From Mesorhizobium sp. 61-13 (lineage in GTDB: Bacteria; Pseudomonadota; Alphaproteobacteria; Rhizobiales; Rhizobiaceae), in assembly GCA_001897075.1 (NCBI GenBank), contig MKRZ01000213.1, positions 8,053-45,224 on the forward strand: a DNA stretch of 37,172 nucleotides, given 5' to 3'. The position numbers and the translations under genes were made by a program. How positions within the stretch are numbered: position 1 is the first letter of the stretch; each line of letters begins with the position of its first letter. Under the pieces are notes generated by a model, which was not told where the DNA came from, searched no databases, and saw only the letters and a program-made list of their open reading frames with translations. Of the stretch, positions 26,905-36,855 are shown piece by piece.

Positions 26905-27951
26905 ATGACCAGGAATGGCTTGACGCGCAGGAGCGTGCTGACCGCGGCGGCGCTATTGCCGCTAACGCGGTTTGCATCGGCGCAATCCGGGCAAGTTGTC
27001 GCCACAGCTTTCCCCGGACCTTATGAAGAGGCTGCGCGCCGCTTGCCGGGAGTGGCGTTTGCAAAGGCGACGGGAGCTCAAGCGCTCATACAGCCGGTTC
27101 TGGCGCAGGAGGCGATGGGCCGCGTCCTCGCTGCCAAGAGTGGCAAGCCGCCTTACGACGTCGTCATCCTCGACGAGGCGACCTACCTGAAATCCTTGAA
27201 GGACGATGTCTTTGAAAAGATTGACCCAGCAAAAGTGCCCAACCTGCAGGACATTGCGAGCGGGTTCGGTGACGAGCGCGGGGTCGGCGCCTTCGTTGCG
27301 GCGCACGTCATCGGAATTGCCTACAATCCCACAACCGTAAAGGAAGCGCCTACATCGTGGGAAGATCTCTGGAAGCCAGAGTACAAGGGCCGAGTGGGCA
27401 TCACCAACCTGAACAGTGGCCTGGGGACGGCTTTCCTGGCGGAGATCAACCGTCTGCGCGGCGGCAGCGTCGAGAATTTCGACCGTGGCTTTGCTGCAAT
27501 GAAGGAATTGCTTCCCAACATTGCGGCGATTGCCGCCAATCCGGGCGCATTGGCAACGCTTTTCCAGCAGGGTGAAATCGACATTGCCTTCAATTTCCTG
27601 TCGGCGGTTGAGCCCTTGCGTCAGCGCGGTGTCGACATAGCTTTCGCACGCCCCAAGGAAGGCTACATCCTGCTTCGCAACAGCATGCACATCATCAAGG
27701 GCACGACGGTTCCTGACCTTGCGGCAGCTTATCTCAACGCCAACCTCGATCCGGCGGTCCAGGCGGCAATGGGCCAGAACCCCTATGTGGTGTTCCCGAC
27801 CAACCGGAAGGTTCCATTCGGGCCGGACCTGTCGCCTTATGCAAAGGACCAAGACGATCTCGTAAAGAACAATGTCATCACGGACTGGGCGGCCATCAAT
27901 CCGCAGCGGCCCGGCCTGATCGAGCGCTTCAATCGCGAGATCCATCAATGA
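26905..27951 (+). CDS. ABC transporter substrate-binding protein, polyamine/spermidine type
   Basis: Track ORF begins at 26836, but ATG 26905 is in frame, has GGGAGGAG upstream and begins a signal peptide (MTRNGLTRRSVLTAAALLPLTRFASAQ). Confidence 0.88.
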   Translation: MTRNGLTRRSVLTAAALLPLTRFASAQSGQVVATAFPGPYEEAARRLPGVAFAKATGAQALIQPVLAQEAMGRVLAAKSGKPPYDVVILDEATYLKSLKDDVFEKIDPAKVPNLQDIASGFGDERGVGAFVAAHVIGIAYNPTTVKEAPTSWEDLWKPEYKGRVGITNLNSGLGTAFLAEINRLRGGSVENFDRGFAAMKELLPNIAAIAANPGALATLFQQGEIDIAFNFLSAVEPLRQRGVDIAFARPKEGYILLRNSMHIIKGTTVPDLAAAYLNANLDPAVQAAMGQNPYVVFPTNRKVPFGPDLSPYAKDQDDLVKNNVITDWAAINPQRPGLIERFNREIHQ

Positions 27952-29225
27952 CCTTGCACGAGCTGTCCCTTGTCGAGGCGGCTCGGGCCATTGCGGCTGG
28001 TGAAATCACCAGCCAGCAATTGGTGAGATCCTGTCTCGAGCGCATCGCCGATCGCGAACCCGCAGTCGGTGCGTGGATCGAGATCGATCAGGACTACGCC
28101 ATCGCGCAGGCTCGCCATCGCGACAACGAGAAGCCGCGCGGACCTCTCCACGGCATTCCGATTGGCGTGAAAGACATCATCGACACCGCCGACATGCCCA
28201 CGGCCTATGGATCGGCGCTCTACCGTGGTTACCGGCCTGCAGCGGATGCCGCCTGCGTTGCGCTGGTCAAGCGGGCCGGTGCTGTTGTGCTCGGCAAGAC
28301 GGTGTCGACCGAATTTGCATTCTTCCCCCCGAGCAAGACCGCGAATCCGCGCAACCTTGCGCACACGCCCGGAGGGTCCTCCAGCGGTTCGGCGGCAGCT
28401 GTTGCCGACAACATGGTGCCGGTTGCCTTCGGGACACAGACCGCGGGTTCGATCTCACGACCGGCATCGTTTTGTGGCGTAGTGGGCTACAAGGCGAGTT
28501 TTGGCCAGCTGCCTTTGGCGGGCATCAAACCGTTTTCCCCGACACTCGATACGCTTGGAACGTTTACCCGCTCGGCGGCAGACATCATGCCGATGCGCGC
28601 GGCGCTGCTGGGCGTCGAGCCCGCAGTTTCCGTCCCATCGAATGCGCCAAGGGTCCTGCTTTGCAAGACACCTCAGGATACAAAGGCGGAAGAATCCAGC
28701 CTCGATGCCGTCGCCTGGGCGGCAGCCCAAAGCGCACGCGCCGGTGCAAAGGTAGACGAGCACGTTCTGCCGGGCATGTTCGAGAGTCTGCCTGAGGATC
28801 AGTCGGCGATCATGGGTTTTGAGGCGGCTCGGGTCTATGCCTATGAGCACGACTTCCGCCCGGCCGAAATCAATCCGGCGTTCAAGGCCTACCTCGATGA
28901 TGCCGACAAGGTTACTTTCGGACAGTATCAGCGCGCGCTTGGCAAGATTGGCCCATGCCGCCAGCACGTCGATGCGCTTTTCGCCGAAGCCGATGTCATC
29001 ATTGCTCCCGCAGCGCAAGGCGAAGCGCCGGAAGGACTCAAATGGTCCGGCGATCCCATCTTCAATCGGATTTGGACGCTACTCGGTTACCCGACGATCA
29101 TATTGCCGGGCTTTATCGGGCCCAAGGGTCTTCCGGTAGGTGTCCAGTTGATCGGCCGTCAGGGTCACGACGACGAACTTATTGCCGTAGCTGAGTGGAT
29201 GGAAAAGGCGTTCCGACATGGCTGA
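27948..29225 (+). CDS. amidase signature-family amidohydrolase
   Basis: 425 aa; GKTVSTEFA (Lys), TPGGSSSGSAAAVA and TAGSISRPASFCGVVGYKAS (Ser-cisSer-Lys signature). Overlaps the SBP gene by 4 nt. Confidence 0.93.
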   Translation: MTLHELSLVEAARAIAAGEITSQQLVRSCLERIADREPAVGAWIEIDQDYAIAQARHRDNEKPRGPLHGIPIGVKDIIDTADMPTAYGSALYRGYRPAADAACVALVKRAGAVVLGKTVSTEFAFFPPSKTANPRNLAHTPGGSSSGSAAAVADNMVPVAFGTQTAGSISRPASFCGVVGYKASFGQLPLAGIKPFSPTLDTLGTFTRSAADIMPMRAALLGVEPAVSVPSNAPRVLLCKTPQDTKAEESSLDAVAWAAAQSARAGAKVDEHVLPGMFESLPEDQSAIMGFEAARVYAYEHDFRPAEINPAFKAYLDDADKVTFGQYQRALGKIGPCRQHVDALFAEADVIIAPAAQGEAPEGLKWSGDPIFNRIWTLLGYPTIILPGFIGPKGLPVGVQLIGRQGHDDELIAVAEWMEKAFRHG

Positions 29226-30603
29226 GCCTACCCGATGCGATATCCTGGTGCGGGACGCGCTGATTGCGACGTTTGATACCGAGGATAGTTTCCTACCTGA
29301 CGGGGCGATTGCGATCACTGGCAACCGTATTGTTGCAGTCGGTCCGACAGATGAGGTAACCTCACGTTTTGCGGCGGACAAGACGATCCGCGCCGCCGGC
29401 CTGTACGCGATCCCTGGTCTCATCAACAGTCACAACCACTCGCCCCTAGGTGTTACTCGCGGCCTGATCGAGGATTCGACGGTCGCCCCGATGTATACCC
29501 GCAGCGTGCCGCAGGGTCATCTTCTGTCTGCGGAAGAATCCCTCGCACTGGCGAGACTGGGGCACTACGAACTGCTCCGATCAGGCTGTACCACTGTTGT
29601 TGATTTCTATCGCCAGCCAGCGACACTTGCGCAGGCTGCAGACGAGATTGGAACCCGCGCCGTCATTACCGGGCGCATCCATGATATCGACCTCGATCTC
29701 CTGACCGAAAAGCGGATGGTTCATCGCGACGCTGTGGGAGAGGAAACGGTTCAGGAGACGCTTGATCTGATTGCAAAATGGGATGGTGCTGCCGGTGGCC
29801 GTATTACCTGCGAGTTCGGGGTGCATGGGACCGACACTTGTTCGGCAAGTCTTCTGCGCAGGGTAGGTGATCTGGCTGCGACCCATGGTGGTCGCATTCA
29901 TCTCCACCTGGCTCATGCCAAGGGCGAAGTTGCGTATGTCCAGGAGCGCGACGGCATGACACCGACGCAATTGTTGGCCGATGTCGGATTGCTGGGTCAG
30001 AAGCTGGTCGCCGCGCATTGCGTGTTCATTGATGGCGCGGATCGCCAAAGGCTCGGCGATGCGAAAGTAACTGTCGCTCATGCTCCGCATCAAAATGCAC
30101 CTGCGGGCAATTCCGCGCCGATCCGCGAACTGGAAGCGGCGGGTGCCCAGATTACGCTGTGCACGGATGCCCGTTCCGGCAACCTGTTCGAGGCGATGCG
30201 CCTGGCTATTGCCAGTTGGCGCTTGCGCAACGGCGGCTATGAGCCGAACGCACGGCGCGCACTAAGCTGGGCAGTCGACGGAGCCGCGAAGGCATTCGGA
30301 TGGCAAGACCTCGGACGGATCGAAGCAGGGTGCCGTGCTGATATCGTTCTGCTCGACCGTCGTGATCCGAACATGGCACCGATTATCGATGGCTATGGCA
30401 TTCTTGCCTACAGCGCGAACGGGTCGAACGTCGATACGGTGATTGTCGACGGCAAAGTAAGATTGGCTGGCAAGCAGCCGGTTGGCTTTGATGGACAGGC
30501 AGTTGTGCGGGATGCGCAAGCCGTCGCCGAACGGTTGTGGCTGCGCTGCGGGCAACGCAGGGCGATCACCGCCACCAGCGCAATTCTTGATGCGGCCCAC
30601 TAA
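29218..30603 (+). CDS. amidohydrolase-superfamily aminohydrolase (cytosine deaminase/TrzA-like)
   Basis: 461 aa; LINSHNHSPLGVTRG, HLHLAHAKGEVAYV, AAHCVFIDGAD, LCTDARSGN. Overlaps the amidase by 8 nt. Confidence 0.88.
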   Translation: MAEPTRCDILVRDALIATFDTEDSFLPDGAIAITGNRIVAVGPTDEVTSRFAADKTIRAAGLYAIPGLINSHNHSPLGVTRGLIEDSTVAPMYTRSVPQGHLLSAEESLALARLGHYELLRSGCTTVVDFYRQPATLAQAADEIGTRAVITGRIHDIDLDLLTEKRMVHRDAVGEETVQETLDLIAKWDGAAGGRITCEFGVHGTDTCSASLLRRVGDLAATHGGRIHLHLAHAKGEVAYVQERDGMTPTQLLADVGLLGQKLVAAHCVFIDGADRQRLGDAKVTVAHAPHQNAPAGNSAPIRELEAAGAQITLCTDARSGNLFEAMRLAIASWRLRNGGYEPNARRALSWAVDGAAKAFGWQDLGRIEAGCRADIVLLDRRDPNMAPIIDGYGILAYSANGSNVDTVIVDGKVRLAGKQPVGFDGQAVVRDAQAVAERLWLRCGQRRAITATSAILDAAH

Positions 30604-30633
30604 CGAGGGACAGCACACGGAGGATGTCTTCCA

Positions 30634-31731
30634 ATGGCAAATGGTTCCGAAGCCCGCGCCGCGCCGGCGCAAGATCTGGCAATCGTCGGCCTTACGCAGC
30701 GCTATGGCGCAGTGACGGCAATTTCAAACATCAATCTCGACATTAAGGGAGGCGAACTCGTCTCGCTGCTCGGCCCATCCGGATGCGGCAAGACGACTCT
30801 TCTTAAGGCCATCGCCGGTTTCGTTCGCCAGACCGAAGGAAACATCGTAATCGGCGGGCAGATTGTTGATGCCCTTCCACCCAATCGCCGCACGGTGGGC
30901 ATCGTCTTTCAGAACTACGCGCTGTTTCCTCATATGACCGTGGCAGCCAACATTGCCTACGGCCTTGATGTGCGTGGTCTCAACCGCTCCGAAAAGGCGT
31001 CGCGGGTCGATGAGATGCTGGCCTTGGTAAAGATGGAGGCCTTTGCAGGGCGCTATCCGCGCGAGCTTTCCGGCGGCCAACAGCAACGCATCGCGATTGC
31101 ACGCGCCATGGCTGTCAAGCCGTCGATCCTGCTGCTCGATGAACCGTTTTCCGCGCTGGACAAGAACCTGCGGCTCGACATGCAGATCGAGGTGAAGCGT
31201 ATCCAGCGGCTTGCCGGCATCACCACCATCCTGGTGACGCATGATCAGGAAGAGGCACTGTCGATGTCGGATCGTGTCGCAGTGCTGTCCAACGGCTCGC
31301 TGGAGCAGTTTGCTCCGCCGACCGAGATTTATGACGCGCCGTCCAGCCTCTTCGTCAACACGTTCGTGGGCTCCGCGAATGTTCTGCCGGGCGCAGTCGT
31401 CGGGCAGGACGCTGGGGAGATTCTGGTTCGTCTGGATGCAGGCGAAACAGTGCGTGCCCGGCGCCCGGTAAATGAAATCGGTTCAGGTGCGCGGGTTTCG
31501 GTTTGTCTTCGCCCCGAGAACATCGTCGTCACGGCGGATGGTTCGGAAGGGCTGCCGGGCTTTATCGAAATGGGACTGCCCCTGGGAGCGACCATCGTTC
31601 ACGAAGTGCGAATGGCCGATGGTACGTCGCTCAAGATTTCCACCCCTCGCGCGGACTTCTCGCCGTTGGCGTCTGGCACTCCCATTCGCCTCAAGGTGAC
31701 AGCGCTTGCCAATGTCTTCCCCTTGGCCTGA
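30634..31731 (+). CDS. ABC transporter ATP-binding protein, PotA-like
   Basis: Walker A GPSGCGKTT, signature LSGGQQQR, Walker B ILLLDEPFSALD and C-terminal TOBE-like domain. Confidence 0.96.
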   Translation: MANGSEARAAPAQDLAIVGLTQRYGAVTAISNINLDIKGGELVSLLGPSGCGKTTLLKAIAGFVRQTEGNIVIGGQIVDALPPNRRTVGIVFQNYALFPHMTVAANIAYGLDVRGLNRSEKASRVDEMLALVKMEAFAGRYPRELSGGQQQRIAIARAMAVKPSILLLDEPFSALDKNLRLDMQIEVKRIQRLAGITTILVTHDQEEALSMSDRVAVLSNGSLEQFAPPTEIYDAPSSLFVNTFVGSANVLPGAVVGQDAGEILVRLDAGETVRARRPVNEIGSGARVSVCLRPENIVVTADGSEGLPGFIEMGLPLGATIVHEVRMADGTSLKISTPRADFSPLASGTPIRLKVTALANVFPLA

Positions 31732-31800
31732 CGGGCGCGCAGACGGAGCGAGACTGGCAGGAAATTCAACCATCGAACCGATAGACATAGGCGGCAACCG

Positions 31801-32664
31801 ATGACCACTACAGGCAAGATGGAAGATGCGATCGGCTACCCGCTGCGGCTGGCGTTGCCTCTCTTTGCATTCTTTCTGGTTTTCTTTGCTGTTCCGCTGC
31901 TCATTCTTGTCTGGATGAGCCTACACTCGGCCCCGGATTCCGCCGATGTCGGGTTCAGTCAATATGTCAAGTTCCTGGGCGACGAGTTCTCGATGGGCGT
32001 CCTGGTTTCCACCCTTTGGGTCGGAGTTGAAGCGACACTGCTTTCCCTGCTGCTTGGCTTTCCGTTGGCGTGGGCATTCACGAAGTCTCCTGGCTGGCTG
32101 CGTTCGGCATTGATGCTTGTCATCCTCATGCCGCTGCTTACCAGCGTGGTCGTGCGAACTTTTGCATGGATCGTGATCCTCGGCAGGCAGGGCATCGTCA
32201 ACGAGACACTCATCAGCCTCGGCCTGATCAACACCCCGCTACGGCTGCTCTATACCGAAGGGGGACTTGTTGTGGCGCTCGCTCAGGTCCTGCTGCCCTT
32301 GATGGTTCTGCCTCTCATAACTGCCCTGTCCCGGATCGACTCGAACCTGTCGGACGCATCCTTCGCCTTGGGTGGGGGGCATTGGCGAACGTTCTTCAAG
32401 GTAACGGTACCGCTGTCATTACCGGGCGTCATGGCCGGGTGCCTGTTGACCTATGCTGCGGCGGTAACCGCCTTCATCACGCAAAGTCTGGTCGGTGGAG
32501 GGCAAAAGCTGTTCATGCCTATGTACATCTACCAGCAAGCCACGTCGTTGCTGGATTGGCCCTTCGCGGCGGCCATATCGATCATATTCCTCGGGGCGGT
32601 GCTGACGGTGGTTTGGCTGTTCAATCGTCTCGGACGGTTGTCCCAAGGCTTCGCACGAGCTTGA
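31801..32664 (+). CDS. ABC transporter permease, PotB-like
   Basis: 287 aa multi-TM; ALGGGHWRTFFKVTVPLSLPGVMAGCLL EAA-type loop. Confidence 0.93.
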   Translation: MTTTGKMEDAIGYPLRLALPLFAFFLVFFAVPLLILVWMSLHSAPDSADVGFSQYVKFLGDEFSMGVLVSTLWVGVEATLLSLLLGFPLAWAFTKSPGWLRSALMLVILMPLLTSVVVRTFAWIVILGRQGIVNETLISLGLINTPLRLLYTEGGLVVALAQVLLPLMVLPLITALSRIDSNLSDASFALGGGHWRTFFKVTVPLSLPGVMAGCLLTYAAAVTAFITQSLVGGGQKLFMPMYIYQQATSLLDWPFAAAISIIFLGAVLTVVWLFNRLGRLSQGFARA

Positions 32665-32692
32665 AATGACCCACACAGCAGGAGTTTCTGCG

Positions 32693-33535
32693 ATGAGCCA
32701 CATGAACGCTCCGGCAATGAGTAGGTCGAACGTAACACTCGATATCGAAGCATTGAGCTTCAAGGCCACCATGCTTTCCCTGGCAGGGATATCGATCGTG
32801 CTGCTTCTGGCGCCTACTGTGATCGTGCTCATCGTGTCGTTTACGAGTGACTATTCACTTCGCTTCCCGCCGACGGGCTTTTCGTTGCAATGGTATGCCG
32901 CGCTGACCGAGGACGCTGCTCTGAAGTTGGCAGCGTGGAACTCCTTCAAGATTGCGATTGCCACCACGCTCGTCTCTGTCGTGCTGGGTGTCGCGGCAGC
33001 ACTGTCGATAGCTCGTTCGAGAACCTTGTCCGCGCAAGCTCTCGATCAACTATTCATGTCGCCGCTCGTGCTGCCAGCGCTCGCCTTTGCACTCGCTGCG
33101 TTGATGTTCTTTTCGGTGATGGGATTCCCGATCTCGACGACATCGCTTGTGATAGGGCACACGATCGTTTGCATCCCCTATGTCATTCGCAACACCGTGG
33201 CGGCGCTGCACCAGCTTGACCCCGCATTGCTCGAGTGCTCGGCAAGCCTTGGCGCTTCGCGCTCCTACACATTCCGCCGGATCACGCTTCCCCTGATCCG
33301 GCCAGGCATTCTGGCTGGTGCCTTTATCTGCTTCATGTCTTCATTCGACAATGTGCCCGTATCCCTGTTCCTGCGGGATGCCGCGACTGACATGCTGCCG
33401 ATCCGGATGTGGCAGAATCTGGAAAACAGCCTCGATGTCACGATCGCGGCCGTGTCGGGCGTGCTGATTGCATTCACCATCGTCCTGATGTTGCTGATGG
33501 AGCGGCTTACAGGCCTATCCAAGCGGCTCGCTTAA
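32693..33535 (+). CDS. ABC transporter permease, PotC-like
   Basis: Multi-TM; SLGASRSYTFRRITLPLIRPGILAGAFICFM EAA loop. Track start 32666; ATG 32693 has an AGGAG upstream and may be the real start. Confidence 0.92.
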   Translation: MSHMNAPAMSRSNVTLDIEALSFKATMLSLAGISIVLLLAPTVIVLIVSFTSDYSLRFPPTGFSLQWYAALTEDAALKLAAWNSFKIAIATTLVSVVLGVAAALSIARSRTLSAQALDQLFMSPLVLPALAFALAALMFFSVMGFPISTTSLVIGHTIVCIPYVIRNTVAALHQLDPALLECSASLGASRSYTFRRITLPLIRPGILAGAFICFMSSFDNVPVSLFLRDAATDMLPIRMWQNLENSLDVTIAAVSGVLIAFTIVLMLLMERLTGLSKRLA

Positions 33536-33671
33536 GTTCGGCGCCTGTTTGCTGCACATACCTCGCGTCGTAGCCGTGATGACATCCATTGCATCAAGCG
33601 GGCAGAGGCGTTTTCCGGCAACCCCTGGCCGCGAAACGCTCGGGCGCAACTGCTCTCGATGACTGCCGACG

Positions 33672-36600
33672 CTACTCTGCAGCGACTGCAAGGGGGTGGC
33701 TGACTTCAGCGCTGCCCGGTTCGAGCGTGTCGTTGTCCGTCTTGGCCAGACGGTTCTTCGGCTCGCGGCCGAAGAACAGCGCATAGCCGGCCGGCAGGAC
33801 GAGGATGGTCAAAACAGTCGCCACAAGTATGCCGCCCATCATGGAGTAGGCCAGCGGCCCCCAGAATACGCCGCGCGAAATCGGGATTAATGCCAGCACG
33901 GCCGTCATAGCCGTCAGCATGATCGGCCGGAAGCGGCTGACGGCAGCCCCGATGATCGCTTCCTTTCGTTCAATGCCGGCGGCGATGTTCTGGTCGATCT
34001 GGTCGACGAGGATGATCGAGTTACGCATGATAATGCCGAGCAATGCGATGACGCCGAGGATGGCGACGAAGCCAAAGGGCGCGCCGCTGATCAACAGCGC
34101 CACCGCCGCGCCGATGATGCCGAGCGGACCGGTTGCCAGCACCAGCATCGACTTGCCGAAGTGCTGGAGCTGCACCATCAGCAACAGCACGATGATGACC
34201 AGCATGATCGGCGCCTTGGCGGCGATCGAGGCCTGGCTCTCGGCCGAATCCTCGGCGCCGCCCTGTATCTCGATCTTGTAGCCCGCAGGCAGGCCGGCGC
34301 GCAGGTCGGTCATTTCGCCGTACAGCTTTGTGACGACATCATTCGACTGAACGCCGTCTGGCAATGTTGCACGGACCGATATCGTCGGCAGTCGGTCGCG
34401 TCGCCATTCGATGCCTTGCTCGAGGACAGGTTCGACCTTGGCGATCTGCGAGACGGGCACGAAGCCGCCGAAATCGGTCGGCACATATACGGAGTTGACG
34501 GCTGACAGGAGCGAACGGTTGCCATCCGGCTCTCGTGCCACGATCGACACTGTTTCCTCGCCGTCGCGGAAGCTGTCCAGCGGCGCGCCCGACATGGCGG
34601 CTTGCAGCATCTGCCGCACGCGCTGAGAGGTCACACCCAGCGCTCGCGCGCGATCCTGGTCTATGACCAGCTTCATCGCCGGGACCGGTTCTAGCCAGTC
34701 GTCGTGGACTGCGCTGAGCAGCGGATCGGCTGCAAAGCGCGCCTTGACCTGATCGGCTATGCGGCGCACCTCCTGCCGGTCCGGCCCCATCACACGCATC
34801 TGCACCGGCCAGCCGGTCGGCGGGCCGAGGAACAGTCGGTCGACCTTGGCGCGGATCGCCGGGAAATCCTCGGCGAGGACGGTGCGTAGCTTGACGATCA
34901 ATCGTTCGCGTGCCGGCTCGTCATTGGCCATGACGAGAAGCTGCGCGAAATTCGGGTTTGCAAGCTGCTGGTCGAGCGGCAGGAAGAAGCGCGGTGCGCC
35001 TTCGCCGATATAGGTGGCGATGAACTTCTTGTCGGGGTCGTCCATCATCTTCGCTTCGAGCGCCTTGGCCTCTTTCTCGACCTCCTTGATGGAGGTGCCT
35101 TCCGGCAGCCACAGGTCGACGAGGATTTCCGGGCGTTCGGACTGCGGGAAGAAATTCTGCGGGATGAACTGGAATGACCACAGGCTCGCGGCGAACGTCA
35201 CCAGCGTCAGCACCAGCACCATGATACGGTGGCGCACTGCCCAGCCGATGGTCGACCTGAGGCGGCGGTAGAAGCCGGTGTCGAACACGTCGTGATGTTC
35301 GCCACCGGCGTGGCGGCGCTGCTTCAGGATCATGTAGCCCAGCCACGGCGTGAAATAGACCGCCACAAACCACGACACGACCAGCGCGATGCCGACCACG
35401 TAGAACAGCGAACGGACATACTCGCCTGCGGCCGAGGCGGCAAAGCCGACTGGAATGAAGCCGGCCGTGGTGATCAGCGTGCCGGTCAGCATCGGGAAGG
35501 CAGTCGAACTGTAGGCAAAGCTCGCGGCATCGAGCTTTTCCAGCCCTTCTTCCAGCTTGCGCTCCATCAGTTCCACCACGATCATCGCATCGTCGACCAA
35601 CAGGCCAAGCGCGATGATGAGCGCGCCGAGCGAGATGCGCTGGAGGTCGATGCCAAGCTCGTACATGATGGCAAAGGTGGCGGCGAGCACCAGCGGAATG
35701 GCAATGGCGATAACGAGGCCCGAGCGCCAGCCGATGGACAGGAAAGAGACTGCGAGCACGATGACCAGTGCCTCACCTAGTGCGCGCATGAACTCGCCGA
35801 TGGCGTCCGTCACCACATGCGGCTGGTTGGCAATCTGGTCCACTGCGACGCCATAGGGCAGGGCGGCTTCGAACCGCTGATAGGTTTCCTCGATCGCTGT
35901 GCCGACGTCGGTGACCTTGAAACCCTTCGCCATGACGACGCCGATCTGCACGCTGTCATGACCGTCGAAGCGGAACTTGCGTTGCTCGGGGTCCTGCAGG
36001 CCGGTCGTCACCGTGGCGATGTCGCCCAGCCGGGTAACTTGACTGCCGGTGCGCAGGCGCAATTCCTTGATGTCGCCCGCCCGCTTGACGTCGCCCTCGA
36101 CGGAGATGCGAACGGAGTGTGTGCCGGTATCGACTGTGCCGGCCGGATCGACGGTGTTCTGGCCCTTGAGGGCATTCTGCAGGTCAACCAGCGTCAACCC
36201 GCGTTCCGCGAGCGCCTTGGACGAAACGTCGATGTAGATGACCTGCGGCTGGTCACCGATGATGACAGCCTTTTCGACGCCAGGCGTCGTCAACAGCATG
36301 TCACGCGCCTGAATGGCGAACTGCTTGAGTTCGGGGTAGCTGTAGCCGTCGCCGCTGATGGAATGCAGGGTGATGAATGTGTCGCCGAATTCATCGTTGA
36401 AGAAGGGACCGAGCAGGCCCGACGGCAACTCGCTCCTGATATCGCCGACCTTCTTGCGCACCTGGTAGAAGGCGTCCGCTACTTGTGCCGCGTCGGTATC
36501 GCCCTTGACCTGCACCATGATGATGGCGCTGCCGGCGCGCGAGTAGGACTTCACGAAATCGAGGTGCGGCGTCTCTTGCAGCTTGCGCTCGATCTTGTTG

Positions 36601-36821
36601 ACGACCTGATCTTCCATGTCGGTCAGCGAAGCGCCGGGCCACACAGCCTGCACCACCATGACGCGGAAGGTGAAGTCCGGGTCCTCGCGCTGGCCCATGC
36701 GCATCAGGCCGAGCGCGCCGGCAACGATGATCAGCCCAACGAGAAAACGCGCGATGCTGGGATGGCCGATCGCCCAACGGGAAAGGTTGAACGGCTTCTT
36801 TTCGTCAGTCGAGGTCGTCAT
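33672..36821 (-). CDS. RND-family efflux transporter permease (HAE1/AcrB-like)
   Basis: 1049 aa; TM4 GLLVDDAMIVVELMERK with the DD pair, and periplasmic duplicated domains. Confidence 0.95.
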   Translation of the reverse strand: MTTSTDEKKPFNLSRWAIGHPSIARFLVGLIIVAGALGLMRMGQREDPDFTFRVMVVQAVWPGASLTDMEDQVVNKIERKLQETPHLDFVKSYSRAGSAIIMVQVKGDTDAAQVADAFYQVRKKVGDIRSELPSGLLGPFFNDEFGDTFITLHSISGDGYSYPELKQFAIQARDMLLTTPGVEKAVIIGDQPQVIYIDVSSKALAERGLTLVDLQNALKGQNTVDPAGTVDTGTHSVRISVEGDVKRAGDIKELRLRTGSQVTRLGDIATVTTGLQDPEQRKFRFDGHDSVQIGVVMAKGFKVTDVGTAIEETYQRFEAALPYGVAVDQIANQPHVVTDAIGEFMRALGEALVIVLAVSFLSIGWRSGLVIAIAIPLVLAATFAIMYELGIDLQRISLGALIIALGLLVDDAMIVVELMERKLEEGLEKLDAASFAYSSTAFPMLTGTLITTAGFIPVGFAASAAGEYVRSLFYVVGIALVVSWFVAVYFTPWLGYMILKQRRHAGGEHHDVFDTGFYRRLRSTIGWAVRHRIMVLVLTLVTFAASLWSFQFIPQNFFPQSERPEILVDLWLPEGTSIKEVEKEAKALEAKMMDDPDKKFIATYIGEGAPRFFLPLDQQLANPNFAQLLVMANDEPARERLIVKLRTVLAEDFPAIRAKVDRLFLGPPTGWPVQMRVMGPDRQEVRRIADQVKARFAADPLLSAVHDDWLEPVPAMKLVIDQDRARALGVTSQRVRQMLQAAMSGAPLDSFRDGEETVSIVAREPDGNRSLLSAVNSVYVPTDFGGFVPVSQIAKVEPVLEQGIEWRRDRLPTISVRATLPDGVQSNDVVTKLYGEMTDLRAGLPAGYKIEIQGGAEDSAESQASIAAKAPIMLVIIVLLLMVQLQHFGKSMLVLATGPLGIIGAAVALLISGAPFGFVAILGVIALLGIIMRNSIILVDQIDQNIAAGIERKEAIIGAAVSRFRPIMLTAMTAVLALIPISRGVFWGPLAYSMMGGILVATVLTILVLPAGYALFFGREPKNRLAKTDNDTLEPGSAEVSHPLAVAAE

Positions 36822-36855
36822 GACCGCCTCTTTTTATTGGTCGGCGAGGATGGGG

